64,000 nt of DNA, from positions 2,473,501-2,537,500 of the forward strand of contig NZ_LT853882.1 in the NCBI RefSeq assembly GCF_900183975.1. Reading direction: 5' to 3'. Both the position numbers and the translations under genes were made by a program. Below the pieces are notes generated by a model. The model was given only the letters and a program-made list of their open reading frames with translations. It had not been told where the DNA came from and made no database searches. Positions 27,180-39,529 of this stretch are shown here, piece after piece; position 1 is the first letter of the stretch; each line of letters opens with the position of its first letter. The stretch is from Xanthomonas fragariae (GTDB taxonomy: Bacteria > Pseudomonadota > Gammaproteobacteria > Xanthomonadales > Xanthomonadaceae).

Positions 27180-28133
27180 CTATTCGTCGCACGTGCGACT
27201 GCCTGTGGCAGCGACGGAACGATACGTTTCGGCAAGCGACTGCAACCAGCCCTCGAACAGGCCTTCGCTGCGCAATGCGCGACGCCACCATCCCAACGCT
27301 TCGCCTTCCTCGCCCGGTCGCCACGCCAGATAAAAGGTTTCGTCGGGTTTGTGGGTTTCCACCTGCACTTCGCGCAGCCGGCCATCCTGCAACGCGCCGC
27401 GCGCATACGGCTCGGGCAGGAAGCCGTAGCCGGCACCGGCAAGTTGCAGCAGCAGCTTGGTCTGCATGTCCGGAACGGTGAGCACATCGCGGCCGGACAA
27501 CAAGCCGACGGTGCGTGGCAGCAGACGCCGCCCAGAATCCGCCACTGCGATCGCGCGGTGCTCGGCCAGCTCGGCTGCACCCAACGTGCCGGCGCCCGCC
27601 AGCGGATGCGTGGACGCCACTGCGAACACGAAGCGCAGCATACCGATCAGCTCAGCGACATACCCGCCACCACTTGGCCCCTCCCCCGCCGCAACGATCA
27701 GGTCCACGCGCCGGTCCAGCAACGCCTCCCAACTGCCCGATAGCGACTCGCTCAACACACGCAAGCGTGTGCTGTCGGCCACCGTGTAGAAGTCCAGGAT
27801 CTGCGCCTGCAGCAAGGCGACCGGCAGGATCGCATCCAACCCAATCGCAAAGTCCGATTCCCAGCCCGACGCCACCCGTCGTACCCGCACTTCCAGCTCC
27901 TGCGCGGCACGCAACAGATGACGCCCTTCGCGCAACAGCTCGCACCCGGCCTGAGTCGGCGTTGCCTTTGGCCCCACTCGCTCGAACAGCTGCACACCCA
28001 GATCGTCCTCCAGCTTGGACACCATGTAGGAAATCGTTGACGGCACCTTGAACAACGCCTTGGCCGCGGCTGCAAACGACCCTCGACGGTCGATCGCATC
28101 CAGGATTTGCAAGGCTTCCAAGCTGATTTTCAT
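27180..28133 (-). CDS. LysR-type regulator, divergent from a pirin gene
   Basis: A 317-residue regulator. The N-terminal helix-turn-helix reads ALQILDAIDRRGSFAAAAKA, LFKVPSTISYMVSKLEDDLG, VQLFERVGPKATPTQAG. The substrate-binding domain includes VDLIVAAGEGPSGGGYVAEL and LLLQLAGAGYGFLPEPYARG, a form common in regulators divergent from pirin or DoxX/DedA genes. The 136-bp gap to the pirin gene should hold both promoters. Control of the pirin gene is inferred from the divergent arrangement. Confidence 0.9.
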   Translation of the reverse strand: MKISLEALQILDAIDRRGSFAAAAKALFKVPSTISYMVSKLEDDLGVQLFERVGPKATPTQAGCELLREGRHLLRAAQELEVRVRRVASGWESDFAIGLDAILPVALLQAQILDFYTVADSTRLRVLSESLSGSWEALLDRRVDLIVAAGEGPSGGGYVAELIGMLRFVFAVASTHPLAGAGTLGAAELAEHRAIAVADSGRRLLPRTVGLLSGRDVLTVPDMQTKLLLQLAGAGYGFLPEPYARGALQDGRLREVQVETHKPDETFYLAWRPGEEGEALGWWRRALRSEGLFEGWLQSLAETYRSVAATGSRTCDE

Positions 28134-28269
28134 TGTTCGATTTTTTCGATGATACCGGCCAAATCTACTCGCTTTTTCTCTCTGGCGCGAAAGCAGAAAC
28201 TAATTATCAATCCGCTGGGATACCGATTCACGCCCCCGGCACCATTTGAATCTTTCAAGGAGAAGCGCC

Positions 28270-28971
28270 ATGTTGAACGTCCGCAAGAGTGAAACACGTG
28301 GCCGCGCCGAGCATGGCTGGCTGTCCTCGCGCCATACCTTTTCCTTCGCCAGCTATCGCGACCCGCGCCACATGGGCATCGGCCCGCTGCAGGTGATCAA
28401 CGAAGACAAGGTGCAGCCGGGCGAAGGCTTCGGCACCCACGCACACCGCGACATGGAGATCATTTCCTACGTTTTGGGCGGCGCGCTAGAGCACAAGGAC
28501 AGCATGGGCACTGGTTCGGTGCTGCATTACGGCGATGTGCAGCGGATGAGCGCCGGCAGCGGCGTCACCCACAGCGAGTTCAATCACTCGCCCAGCGAGC
28601 CGGTGCATTTTCTGCAGATCTGGGTGGTGCCCAAGCGCAACGGTATCGAACCTAGCTACGAAGAGAAACACTTCGACGCAGACAGCAAGCGCAACCAGTT
28701 GCGCCTAATCGCCTCGCCCGATGGCGAGGACGGCTCGCTACGCCTGCACCAGGACGCGCGCCTGTATGCCTCGATCCTCGACGGCGGCGTGCGCCTGCGG
28801 CAGCCACTGGCTGAAGGCCGCATCGGCTACGTGCAGTTGGCACGCGGCAACCTAAGCGTCAACGGCCAAGTGCTGTCGGCCGGCGATGCGCTGCAGGTCA
28901 CCGGCGAGCCGGAGATCGTGCTGGCCGATGCACGGGATGCGGAAGTGCTGGTGTTCGATCTGCCCAAGTAA
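28270..28971 (+). CDS. Pirin-family (YhaK-like) bicupin protein
   Basis: A 233-residue cupin protein with AAGGAG before its ATG. The N-terminal cupin has HTFSFASYRDPRHMGIGPLQ and the metal-binding cluster GFGTHAHRDMEIISYVLGG, followed by HYGDVQRMSAGSGVTHSEFN. Such proteins bind iron; some oxidise quercetin and some bind regulators. The C-terminal domain (VQLARGNLSVNGQVLSAGDA) completes the bicupin fold. It is divergent from the LysR gene. The physiological role is not known. Confidence 0.9.
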   Translation: MLNVRKSETRGRAEHGWLSSRHTFSFASYRDPRHMGIGPLQVINEDKVQPGEGFGTHAHRDMEIISYVLGGALEHKDSMGTGSVLHYGDVQRMSAGSGVTHSEFNHSPSEPVHFLQIWVVPKRNGIEPSYEEKHFDADSKRNQLRLIASPDGEDGSLRLHQDARLYASILDGGVRLRQPLAEGRIGYVQLARGNLSVNGQVLSAGDALQVTGEPEIVLADARDAEVLVFDLPK

Positions 28972-30074
28972 GCAGCGGACGTAGGTCGTATAACGCGTTG
29001 CGACATGTTCGCGTGCTGCACGCCAGCCACTCGATGAAACAGACAAGCCCGCTTCGGTCGGCTTTGTCTTACGCGGACCTTTGGGTGAATGGCGCCGCTA
29101 TCGCTGCAAGCTTTTGCGTAGCTGCCTCGATAAGGCTGCGTCGCACGCGCTGCGGACCCGCATCGCGGTTACGCCGCCTGCGGCTTGACGTGTTGCATGA
29201 CACGCAGATCGACCTGCTCAGCGGACCCGTAGGCAGCACCGTAGACCAGTGCAAACAAAGCATCCGGCTCAGCCTCCGAGACACGTGCAGAACGCTCCAG
29301 ATCATCGACCAACTGCACCTGATCGCGTGCTTGCACACCGATACCGACAGTGGTGTTGATAACCTCGCCGGTGCTTGCCACCGATTCCATCGAGCCCATA
29401 GCCCCTCACCTGCAAAAATTTCTGGTTGGCATCGAGCACCGTGCCATCGAGCGAAACTCGAAGACCGCCATCACCCTGTCGATCGCGTCGATCCGCCTCT
29501 CAAAATCGGCGGCCTGGCGCACCTGCGAGGTGATCTCGGCGGCGTACTTCACAGCGCGATACGTCCCCTGCCGGATCGATCTGTAGGCGTTCGAGTAGAT
29601 GCGATAGGCGCATCACGTCAAAATCCGGCATACCACGGATAAGACATGGCGGTCTGCACAAGTAACCACTCACCGACATGACGATCCGTCGCTGCATCAA
29701 TCGAACCGTCACGCATCAGGCGCACGCAACCACTCGTGTGACACCAGCAGCAGCCCATCCCTCATCCGCGATGGCAACAATTGACGCGCGAGAAGACGGT
29801 ATCGATCAAGAAGCTACCTGCGCATCGCGTCGCATGCATCGCACGGCCAGCTTGATAGCATTCGAAGCGCAGCCTCACCGCAAGGCTGAGCATGACTGCA
29901 GTGCGTGCGGCACTTACCGGGACACCCGGGCACCCGACAAGCACGAGACAACCGGAGCGAGGTCTTTCAAGGATTTTGGCGATGACTTTCGCAGGCGCCG
30001 CGATGTACACAGGCGCGGCGCCACATGGCCATCGCATGCATGCGACAACGTGAGGCAACTAGACGACCCGCCTT
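28972..30074. other. Decayed region without intact genes
   Basis: No frame here looks like a complete gene. The only recognisable content is the chemoreceptor remnant at about 29380-29612. A 76-codon minus-strand frame (29169-29399) continues out of it but matches no family known to me. Confidence 0.5.
29380..29612 (-). pseudogene. Remnant of a PAS-domain chemoreceptor gene
   Basis: Minus-strand frames give IRQGTYRAVKYAAEITSQVR, QAADFERRIDAIDRVMAVFE, then after a frame change GTVLDANQKFLQVRGYGLDG and IGGKHR. These match the end of one PAS module and the start of the next in PAS-bearing methyl-accepting chemotaxis proteins (…VKYATDITEQVR…IEFSLDGTVLDANQNFL…GY.LDEI.GKHH). At least one frameshift lies inside, and no signalling domain follows. 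Confidence 0.6.
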
Positions 30075-30217
30075 AGAATGGCTAACAAAACGACTGCGTA
30101 GCCCCCAGGCGGGCGCACCCGGTGCTTGGAATCTCATGTACCACTCGTGCACTGCGGTTCCTCCGCGCCGTCCGCACCCATCTGGCGAATGCTCGCTACG
30201 TTTTCATAGCCACTCTT
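30075..30217. repeat. MITE-like repeat, copy A
   Basis: About 143 bp with inverted ends (AATGGCTAACAAAACG at the left; the right end reads CGTTTTCATAGCCACTC). It matches, in opposite orientation, the copy at 38446-38588, including an internal CCAGGCGGGCGC and a GCGGTTCCTCCGCGCCGTCC block. TTA flanks both ends, which fits a TA-type target duplication. It has no coding capacity. Confidence 0.7.
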
Positions 30218-30540
30218 ACTCACATGAGTCCTTATGACTGAAACGTGTGCATGCAACAGGACGATTGAACTTGCCAAAACGGACGCCAAAAAGCGCTACT
30301 AATGTGGAAATACCGGCAGCAGGCTGCATACATTTGTAAAGTTGGTTTGCTGTCCATTACAAGGAGGGGCCTGCCGGCCACGACTTGGAAGCGGGGAGCG
30401 ATGAAGCATTGATCGATGCGTTTTGACTCAATGCCGGCACGCACTTCAATTAGCTATTGCAAAACAACGGATTCGGGTCGCCGTAGAGGCGCTGGTACCG
30501 CGCTCAAATGCCCTAACAAAGGGCCCAACCCAAATGAAAA
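30218..30540. other. Intergenic region before tRNA-Ser
   Basis: No gene, promoter or repeat recognised in this 323-bp stretch. Confidence 0.5.
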
Positions 30541-30567
30541 CGCCCGCAAATCATTGATTTGCGGGCG
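30541..30567 (-). terminator. Terminator of tRNA-Ser
   Basis: CGCCCGCAAATCA pairs with TGATTTGCGGGCG, and on the minus strand the hairpin is followed by GTTTTCATTT. It lies just 3' of the tRNA. Confidence 0.8.
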
Positions 30568-30577
30568 TCTGAAACAC

Positions 30578-30670
30578 TGGCGGAGCGAGAGGGATTCGAA
30601 CCCTCGATAGAGCTTTTGACCCTATACTCCCTTAGCAGGGGAGCCCCTTCAGCCGCTCGGGCATCGCTCC
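30578..30670 (-). tRNA. tRNA-Ser (anticodon GCT)
   Basis: A 93-nt class II tRNA: acceptor GGAGCGA/TCGCTCC, long variable arm (TATAGGGTCAAAAGCTCTA), anticodon loop with GCT in CTCCCCTGCTAAGGGAG, T loop GTTCGAATC and encoded CCA. Confidence 0.96.
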
Positions 30671-30753
30671 AATTTTTGCTGCCTGCCGCGATTTCCGTGG
30701 CAGGCCGCGAAGAATACCGGGTAAGAGGGGCTAACGTAAACCCTTTGCAACGA

Positions 30754-30966
30754 TCAATTCGAAGAATCGTCGCTGCGATGCGCGCCCGAGGCGACGGGCT
30801 CATCCCCACGCTGGATGCGCTGATAGATTTCTTCGCGGTGTACAGCTACATCCTTGGGTGCGGTAATACCAATGCGCACCTGATTACCCTTGACGCCGAG
30901 CACGGTAACAGTGACCGAGTCGCCGATCATCAAGGTTTCGCATACCCGGCGAGTGAGGATCAACAT
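30754..30966 (-). CDS. csrA: Carbon storage regulator, RNA-binding protein
   Basis: A 70-residue global post-transcriptional regulator (also called RsmA) that binds GGA motifs in mRNA leaders and affects virulence, motility and extracellular enzymes in Xanthomonas. [20 protein letters not shown] and [20 protein letters not shown] are the conserved core with the RNA-contact Arg. A perfect AAGGAG stands 7 bases before the ATG. It lies 140 bp downstream of alaS, as in other gamma-proteobacteria. Confidence 0.97.
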   Translation of the reverse strand: MLILTRRVCETLMIGDSVTVTVLGVKGNQVRIGITAPKDVAVHREEIYQRIQRGDEPVASGAHRSDDSSN

Positions 30967-31105
30967 TTTGCAAATCTCCTTGAACCGGTGGATTTCCCAC
31001 CAGCATCGACGGCCTCCTAGATGAGACGCGCCCTGGATAAAGGGAATAGACAGAAAATAATAGCGTGAGATCCCGCTAGCCAGCAAGGCATAGCAGGCCA
31101 AGTGT

Positions 31106-33754
<2,649 letters not shown>

Positions 33755-33862
33755 GGGCTGGCATTAGGCGGGCGGCAGTCCCAGTCACCCAACGAGATGT
33801 GGGCGCAGATGAGCGGAACAACCTTAAACCGCCAAGAGTAGCAGCCCTGACGCCCTCAGTCC

Positions 33863-34354
33863 TCAGTCGTCAAGGTCGAAGCGCGTGGCACTGCGAATGC
33901 TGTTGCCATCAAAACCACGCCGGGCCAGCAAATCGGCGGCCTTGCGCCGCTGCGGCAGATCAACAGGCCCCTCCTCACCGAACCGACGACGGATCAGATC
34001 GCGTGCGTTCTCTGTCCAATCGCCTTCAAAGGTGGACATAGCAGCACTGATGGCATTGCTATCCAGGCCATGGGTTCCGAGTTCAGCACGAATATGCAGG
34101 GGGCCATAGCCCGAGCCCGCACGATTACGCACTACCGCGGCCGCAAACCTGGTGTCATCCTGCCAGCCTTCGCCTGTAAGGCGATCGACGGCGGCTTGCG
34201 CAGCTTCCGGCTCGATCCCCCGTGCCATCAGCTTCCGATTCAATTCCTTGCGCGAATGCTCGCGACGCACCAGCAGACCAAGTGCGCGCTGGACCGGTGT
34301 CTGTTCCTTTAAAGCACGTCCCCGCTGTAGCGCGGGCTCTTGCTCGTCCATCAT
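33863..34354 (-). CDS. recX: RecA modulator RecX
   Basis: A 163-residue protein of three-helix repeats that inhibits RecA filaments. Motifs: [60 protein letters not shown] and [20 protein letters not shown]. It is downstream of recA on the same strand, separated by 287 bp. The ATG at 34354 (AGGAC upstream) or the next codon, also ATG, can start it. Confidence 0.95.
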   Translation of the reverse strand: MMDEQEPALQRGRALKEQTPVQRALGLLVRREHSRKELNRKLMARGIEPEAAQAAVDRLTGEGWQDDTRFAAAVVRNRAGSGYGPLHIRAELGTHGLDSNAISAAMSTFEGDWTENARDLIRRRFGEEGPVDLPQRRKAADLLARRGFDGNSIRSATRFDLDD

Positions 34355-34641
34355 GAGGTGTCCTGAACCGCCAAAATCAATTGCTAAATCAATGCGCCGT
34401 CCGTGGCACCTGCCCTCCTGGCCTTCGATAGATCTACCGCGAAGAGAAACGGCACTGACTCCGCCGTCCCCGTGATAGAAAAACTTGCAGCGTGATCACA
34501 ATTGCCGCATACCACCGTTACGTAGCCAGCAGCCAGGTGCAGACGGTGCTTTGAACCGCCAAGTACCACGTGTACATGACGGTTTCCGTGCATCACCGAC
34601 ACTGGTCCCTGGTTACCAGCGCGGGGTCGTTCCGGCGAAAC

Positions 34642-35673
34642 TTATTCTTTCTCGGCATCGTCTGCTTCGCGCGGCGCTTCGGCAGGCTGGAACTTCTCGC
34701 GCAGCTCGGCTTCCAGCCGGACGGCAACCTGCGGGTTATCGCGCAGGTAAGTACGGGCATTGTCCTTACCTTGCCCGATGCGCTCCTCGCCATAGCTGTA
34801 CCAGGCGCCGGCCTTATCGACCAATTTGGCTTCCACGCCCATGTCGATCAACTCGCCTTCGCGGCTGATGCCCTCGCCGTATAGGATTTCGGTCACGACC
34901 TGCTTGAACGGCGGCGCCAGCTTGTTCTTGACCACCTTGATCTTGGTCTGGTTGCCGATGATCTCGTCGCCCTTCTTGATCGCGCCGATACGACGGATAT
35001 CCAGACGCACCGAGGCGTAGAACTTCAGCGCGTTGCCGCCGGTGGTCACTTCCGGGCTCTGGCCCGGCATCATGACGCCGATCTTCATACGCAATTGGTT
35101 GATGAAGACCACCAGGGTGTTGGAACGCTTGATGTTGCCGGTCAGCTTACGCAGCGCCTGGCTCATCAGACGAGCCTGCAGACCTGGCAGCTGGTCGCCC
35201 ATTTCGCCTTCGATTTCTGCCTTCGGGGTCAGTGCGGCAACCGAGTCGATCACCACAATGTCCACCGAGCTGGAACGCACCAGCATGTCGGCGATTTCCA
35301 GCGCCTGCTCACCGGTATCCGGCTGCGACAGCAGCAGGTCGTCAACATTGACGCCCAGCTTGGCTGCATAGATCGGGTCCAGTGCGTGCTCGGCGTCGAT
35401 GAAGGCCGCAGTGCCGCCCTTTTTCTGGCACTCAGCAATCGCCTGCAGGGTAAGGGTGGTTTTGCCCGAGGATTCCGGGCCGTAGATTTCAACCACGCGG
35501 CCCTTCGGCAGACCACCGATCCCCAGTGCGATGTCCAGCATCAGCGAGCCGGTCGGAATAACTTCGACCGCCTCGATCACGCGGTCGCCCATGCGCATCA
35601 CCGAGCCCTTGCCGAATTGTTTTTCGATCTGGCTCAGTGCAGCAGAAAGGGCGCGCTTCTTGTTCTCATCCAT
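34642..35673 (-). CDS. recA: Recombinase A
   Basis: 343 residues, normal length. Walker [34 protein letters not shown], Walker [22 protein letters not shown]2 loop [20 protein letters not shown]. It catalyses strand exchange and stimulates LexA and self-cleaving repressors. The ATG at 35673 follows an AAGGATC stretch; an upstream GTG in frame (35754) would add 27 residues not found in RecA. It lies 173 bp downstream of lexA. Confidence 0.98.
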   Translation of the reverse strand: MDENKKRALSAALSQIEKQFGKGSVMRMGDRVIEAVEVIPTGSLMLDIALGIGGLPKGRVVEIYGPESSGKTTLTLQAIAECQKKGGTAAFIDAEHALDPIYAAKLGVNVDDLLLSQPDTGEQALEIADMLVRSSSVDIVVIDSVAALTPKAEIEGEMGDQLPGLQARLMSQALRKLTGNIKRSNTLVVFINQLRMKIGVMMPGQSPEVTTGGNALKFYASVRLDIRRIGAIKKGDEIIGNQTKIKVVKNKLAPPFKQVVTEILYGEGISREGELIDMGVEAKLVDKAGAWYSYGEERIGQGKDNARTYLRDNPQVAVRLEAELREKFQPAEAPREADDAEKE

Positions 35674-35845
35674 CTGGGTGATCCTTGTCAGTGATTTCGG
35701 TATGGGGCTAATGTAGCGGCGGTGTATCACACAAGCTGAGACTGGAGGCGACACACTTAGATTAGGGATGCGATAACTGCGGTGGCAGCGGGGAATCCTG
35801 CAGTACCGGCTCGGGAAAAAGCCAGCACAGCCATCGGCACAGTGC

Positions 35846-36487
35846 TCAGCGATTTGGCCTCAACAGCCCACAATACAGGCCCTCGATCGCGAAATCCTGA
35901 TCCGGCAGCACTTCGATCGGTGCGTAATCTGGATTGCGCGGCAGCAGCCGGATGCGATCCTTGCCGATCTTCAGCAATTTGACCGTGATCTCTTCATCGA
36001 TCCGCGCCACCACGATCTGCCCCGAGCGCGCATCGCGGGTGCGATGCACACCGATCAGGTCGCCATTGAAGATGCCTTCGTCGCGCATCGAATCGCCCTG
36101 CACCTTGAGCAGATAGTCCGGCGACGGCGAGAAGAACACTCGATCCAGCACCACGAAGTCATCCAAACCGATATCGGCGCCGATCGGCAAACCCGCCGCG
36201 ACGCGGCCCAGCACCGGCAGACGCAGGACGTTGTCGCGGAAGGGCTCGCCCACTGGCGGCGTGCGCGACTGCGCGCCCTGCCCGGCTAGACGGATGCCGC
36301 GGGCTTGGCCAGGCACACGACGAATTGCGCCGGCCTGCTCCAGTGCCTCCAAATGGTACTGTGCCGCGCGCACGCCCTTGAAGCCAAATGCACGCGCGAT
36401 CTCAGTCTGGGAAGGCGGAACGCCGTCTGCATCGATGTGCTTGGCGATCAAGGCCAGGATAGCTTGCTGGGTTTCGGTCAGGTCCAT
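35846..36487 (-). CDS. lexA: SOS repressor LexA
   Basis: A 213-residue repressor. The winged helix reads [20 protein letters not shown] and [20 protein letters not shown]; the cleavage site is [16 protein letters not shown] (Ala-Gly bond); the catalytic Ser is in [12 protein letters not shown] and the catalytic Lys in [11 protein letters not shown]. The start at 36487 is the family start but has no Shine-Dalgarno sequence: the palindromic operator occupies that position. It probably represses itself and the recA gene downstream. Confidence 0.97.
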   Translation of the reverse strand: MDLTETQQAILALIAKHIDADGVPPSQTEIARAFGFKGVRAAQYHLEALEQAGAIRRVPGQARGIRLAGQGAQSRTPPVGEPFRDNVLRLPVLGRVAAGLPIGADIGLDDFVVLDRVFFSPSPDYLLKVQGDSMRDEGIFNGDLIGVHRTRDARSGQIVVARIDEEITVKLLKIGKDRIRLLPRNPDYAPIEVLPDQDFAIEGLYCGLLRPNR

Positions 36488-36489
36488 AG

Positions 36490-36508
36490 TTAGTAGTATT
36501 ACTACTAA
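36490..36508. promoter_or_regulatory. LexA operator in front of lexA
   Basis: TTAGTAGTATTACTACTAA is a perfect palindrome around a central base and fits the Xanthomonadaceae LexA box (TTAGN6TACTA type). It ends two bases before the lexA start codon. Confidence 0.92.
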
Positions 36509-36581
36509 TTTCCGCCCGCGCAATACCTGCGTGGCTGCGTGCCCGCAGCGCCGCGGAGGGTGTCAGGAGCCTGGCAGCGCT

Positions 36582-38258
36582 CTAACGCCGACTGCGCCAG
36601 ATCGAGAACAAAATCCAGATACCGCAGAGCGCCGCGCCGATGAAGCCGCTCACACCCAATGCGAGTAGCCAGCGGCTGGCGCTGCCGCCGACACTGTTCA
36701 TGACGATAGACGAGCCGATCACCAGTGCGGCGGTGACGATGCCCATCGTGAGCCGATTGGCAGCACGGTCGACCTGCTCGCCGAACTCACGCAACGCGCG
36801 TGTTTCCACGTGTAGTTGCAGTTTGCCGCGACGGGCGGCCTGCAGCAGACGCTTCAGGTCACGCGGCAGATCGCCAATTAGATCGATCGCGCCGGTCACG
36901 GTGCGACGGCTACGTCGCAACATCGCGCGTGGTGCATAGCGCTGCAGCACCACGCGTTCGAGATACGGGCGCGCCTCGGTAGCCATGTCGAAATCTGGAT
37001 CGAGCTGACGCCCCATGCCTTCGAGCGTGAGAAAGGCCTTGATCATCAGCGCCAGATCCGACGGCAGCGTCAGCCCATGATCGCGCAGGATGGAGGTGAC
37101 ATCGCCAAGCATTGCGCCGATGCGCAATTCCTTTAGCGGAACGCCGCGATATTCATCGACGAACGCGCCGATGTCCTGCTGCAAGCGCGATTCGTCGATA
37201 TCCAGGCTGGTTCCGGCCCATTCCAGCAATACGTCGATCACCGCTTCGGCGTCGTAGCTCACCATGCCGTGCAGCAGTTGCGCGACCTGGAACCGGCGCT
37301 GCTCGGAGACGCGCCCGACCATGCCGAAATCGATGACGGCGATGCGGCCGTCGCGCAGATAGAAAATGTTGCCCGGATGCGGATCGGCATGGAAGCAACC
37401 GTCCTGCAGCACCATCTTCAGCACGATGCCGGCACCGCTGCGCGCAAGCGCCTTGCGGTCCAGGCCGGCCGCATCGACAGCGATCAGATCACGCCCCGGA
37501 ATGCCGTCGATGAACTCCTGCACGTTGAGCGATTCGCACGTCCACTCCCAATACACGGCCGGCACCACGACCTGCGGATCATGCGCAAAGTTGGCTGCGA
37601 TGCGTTCGGCATTGCGGCATTCGGCAGCGAAGTCCAGTTCGCGCCGCAGCGAGATGGTGAATTGCTGCACCACTTCGGCAGGGCGATACCGCTTCAAATC
37701 GGGCGCGCGGGTTTCGACGATTTCGGCGAGCCGCGCGAGCAGGCGCAGGTCCGCATCGATGGTGTCGCCGATGCCGGGGCGACGGATCTTCAACACCACC
37801 GGTGTGCCATCGGCCAGCCAGGCGCGGTGCGTCTGTGCCAGCGATGCGGCCGCCAGCGGTTGCTCGTCCAGGCGTGCGAACACGCTTTCCGGCTCCATGC
37901 CCAGCGCTGCGACAAGTTGCGGACGGATTTGCTCGAACGGCAGCGCCGGCGCCGCGTTCTGCAGCTCGCTCAACTCTTCGATCCATTCCGGTGCCAACAG
38001 ATCCACGCGTGTGGCCAGCACCTGCCCGAATTTGACGAAGGTCGGTCCGAGTTCTTCCAAGGCACGTCGCACGCGCATTGCGGCGGACATGGGCAGGCGG
38101 CCCTCGGCGTTATGCCAATGCAACAGCCTGCCGGCGCGTTCGAGCACATCGGCAAGCCCGATGCGGCGCACTACGTCGCCAAAGCCGTAACGCATCAGGA
38201 CCGAGGCGATTTCCTGCAAACGCCCGAGATCACGAACGGTGCTGAGTGCTTCCCACAT
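36582..38258 (-). CDS. ubiB: UbiB-family atypical kinase (ABC1/AarF), ubiquinone synthesis
   Basis: 558 residues. The KxGQ motif is in ELGPTFVKFGQVLATRVDLL, the Ala-rich loop in DEQPLAAASLAQTHRAWLAD, then VVLKIRRPG (ATP Lys), CFHADPHPGNIFYLRDGRIA and VIDFGMVGRV (metal Asp). Two C-terminal membrane helices follow (TAALVIGSSIVMNSV, LLALGVSGFIGAALCGIWIL). UbiB proteins extract or handle quinone intermediates in the inner membrane. It lies upstream of lexA on the same strand. Confidence 0.9.
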   Translation of the reverse strand: MWEALSTVRDLGRLQEIASVLMRYGFGDVVRRIGLADVLERAGRLLHWHNAEGRLPMSAAMRVRRALEELGPTFVKFGQVLATRVDLLAPEWIEELSELQNAAPALPFEQIRPQLVAALGMEPESVFARLDEQPLAAASLAQTHRAWLADGTPVVLKIRRPGIGDTIDADLRLLARLAEIVETRAPDLKRYRPAEVVQQFTISLRRELDFAAECRNAERIAANFAHDPQVVVPAVYWEWTCESLNVQEFIDGIPGRDLIAVDAAGLDRKALARSGAGIVLKMVLQDGCFHADPHPGNIFYLRDGRIAVIDFGMVGRVSEQRRFQVAQLLHGMVSYDAEAVIDVLLEWAGTSLDIDESRLQQDIGAFVDEYRGVPLKELRIGAMLGDVTSILRDHGLTLPSDLALMIKAFLTLEGMGRQLDPDFDMATEARPYLERVVLQRYAPRAMLRRSRRTVTGAIDLIGDLPRDLKRLLQAARRGKLQLHVETRALREFGEQVDRAANRLTMGIVTAALVIGSSIVMNSVGGSASRWLLALGVSGFIGAALCGIWILFSIWRSRR

Positions 38259-38445
38259 CAGCGCAGCACCTGCATTTGCGGAACCGTCAGGCGCTGCGTA
38301 AAGTCACGCCGCGCAATGTTATGCAGTGTCGAGAAAAAAGAGGCGGGAGCAGAAAGCGAACGCATCGGCACGCGGGTCAGCAATGGGACTTTGTTTGTAG
38401 CCGATCTGCCCGCCGCTGTCGCGCCCTCGTCGGCTGCGGGCTTAC
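38259..38445. other. Upstream region of ubiB
   Basis: No gene recognised; presumed ubiB promoter region, bounded by a MITE-like repeat. Confidence 0.4.
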
Positions 38446-38588
38446 GAGTGGCTAACAAAACGTAGCGAGCAGTGGACAAGTGGGTGCGGACGGCGCGGAG
38501 GAACCGCAGTATACGATGGGTACATGCCTATTCCGAGCGCGGCCCGCGCCCGCCTGGCGGCTGCGCAGCCGTTTTGTTAGCCACTCTT
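38446..38588. repeat. MITE-like repeat, copy B
   Basis: About 143 bp with near-perfect inverted ends: GAGTGGCTAACAAAACG at the left, and CGTTTTGTTAGCCACTC at the right. It is the inverted counterpart of copy A at 30075-30217; the interior holds GCGCCCGCCTGGCGGCTGCG and a shared GGACGGCGCGGAGGAACCGC block. It sits between ubiB and the broken receptor gene. Confidence 0.75.
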
Positions 38589-38657
38589 AGCGCAAGTTGC
38601 GTTGGGCCCGCACAGCCGCGTGTCGAACATGCAGCTCCGCAGTCCAGGGCAAACACC

Positions 38658-39383
38658 TCAATAGCGCAATTGTAAGGTCACGCCATAGGTGCGCGGTGCA
38701 CCCAGAAACGCATTCCACGAACCGGCCTGCAGCGGCGTATCGATGACGATCTGCCGGTAGGTTGCGTTGCTCAGATTTTCCGCCCACGCTTCCAGCAGCT
38801 AGCGCTTGTCATCGGCGCCGATGCCTAACCGCGCATTGAGCAAGGTGTAGCCCGGTTGCGACTTCTGCGGATCCAGATCGGTGCCTGCGTTGTAGTCGGA
38901 GGAGTATTTGGCGCCGAGGTTGAAACGACCGGTCAGTTGGTTGCCAAGCGCATGTTCGTAGGTCAGCGACAGATTGGCCGACCAGCGCGGCGCAAAGCTC
39001 AAACGGCTGCCGGGAAGTCGCGTCAGATCCGCATCCGGTAATGGGCCATCGCCATACGCGGTGTCCGTATAGCTGAGCCCGCCCTGCAACATCAGGCACG
39101 GCACTGCGCCCTGCCACAGAATTTCCGTATCGATTCCGCGCGACACCACGGTAGGAATAGCGCGCACCACAAAACTTGTGCCGAGGAAATTGTTGAGCTG
39201 AAAATCGCTGAAATCCTGGTAGAACAGTGTCGTGTTTAACAGTAGATTGCAGCCGAGCCAGGTGGTCTTGGCGCCAAGCTCATAACTGTCGACGAACTCG
39301 CCCGGAAATGCAGTGTCGTCCACCGGCAGGATTCCTTGTACGCCGCTGGACAAGCCGTCGGATGACTGCACGCGATCCAGATT
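38658..39383 (-). pseudogene. Disrupted TonB-dependent receptor, C-terminal fragment
   Basis: The distal part of a receptor whose other parts are at 55790-56998 and 58162-58722. It reads DDTAFPGEFVDSYELGAKTT, LNTTLFYQDFSDFQLN, LSYTDTAYGDGPL and ends with the outer-membrane signature …YGVTLQLRY. An in-frame TAG at 38799-38801 replaces a Trp codon (DDKR*LLEAWAENLSN), a further lesion. Joining across the transposon with one AGATT copy restores GGFNL-DRVQSSDG, proving that the gene was once continuous. Confidence 0.92.
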
Positions 39384-39463
39384 GGGGTTCAGCCGACATA
39401 CGTGTAAAAATAGCTCATACGTTCGCATTTCATCTATCACATCAGTGCGTTAGCGGATATTTT
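39384..39463 (+). repeat. Left terminal inverted repeat of the Tn3-family element
   Basis: The outer 36 bp are identical to the right end; the next ~44 bp match imperfectly and finish with CATCAGTGCGTTAGCGGATA. The extended similarity is longer than the usual 38-bp Tn3 repeat. Confidence 0.92.
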
Positions 39464-39529
39464 GGGCAGAAAAGCTACACCGCCAGTGCTATTGCAGCGG
39501 CACTGGGCTGAAGACGCGCAGGCCCTGGA

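Noticed and set aside
29169..29399. A 76-codon minus-strand frame with a fair GGTGAGGGG before its ATG
   Set aside because: It begins inside the chemoreceptor remnant and matches no family; too weak to list as a gene, though not excluded.
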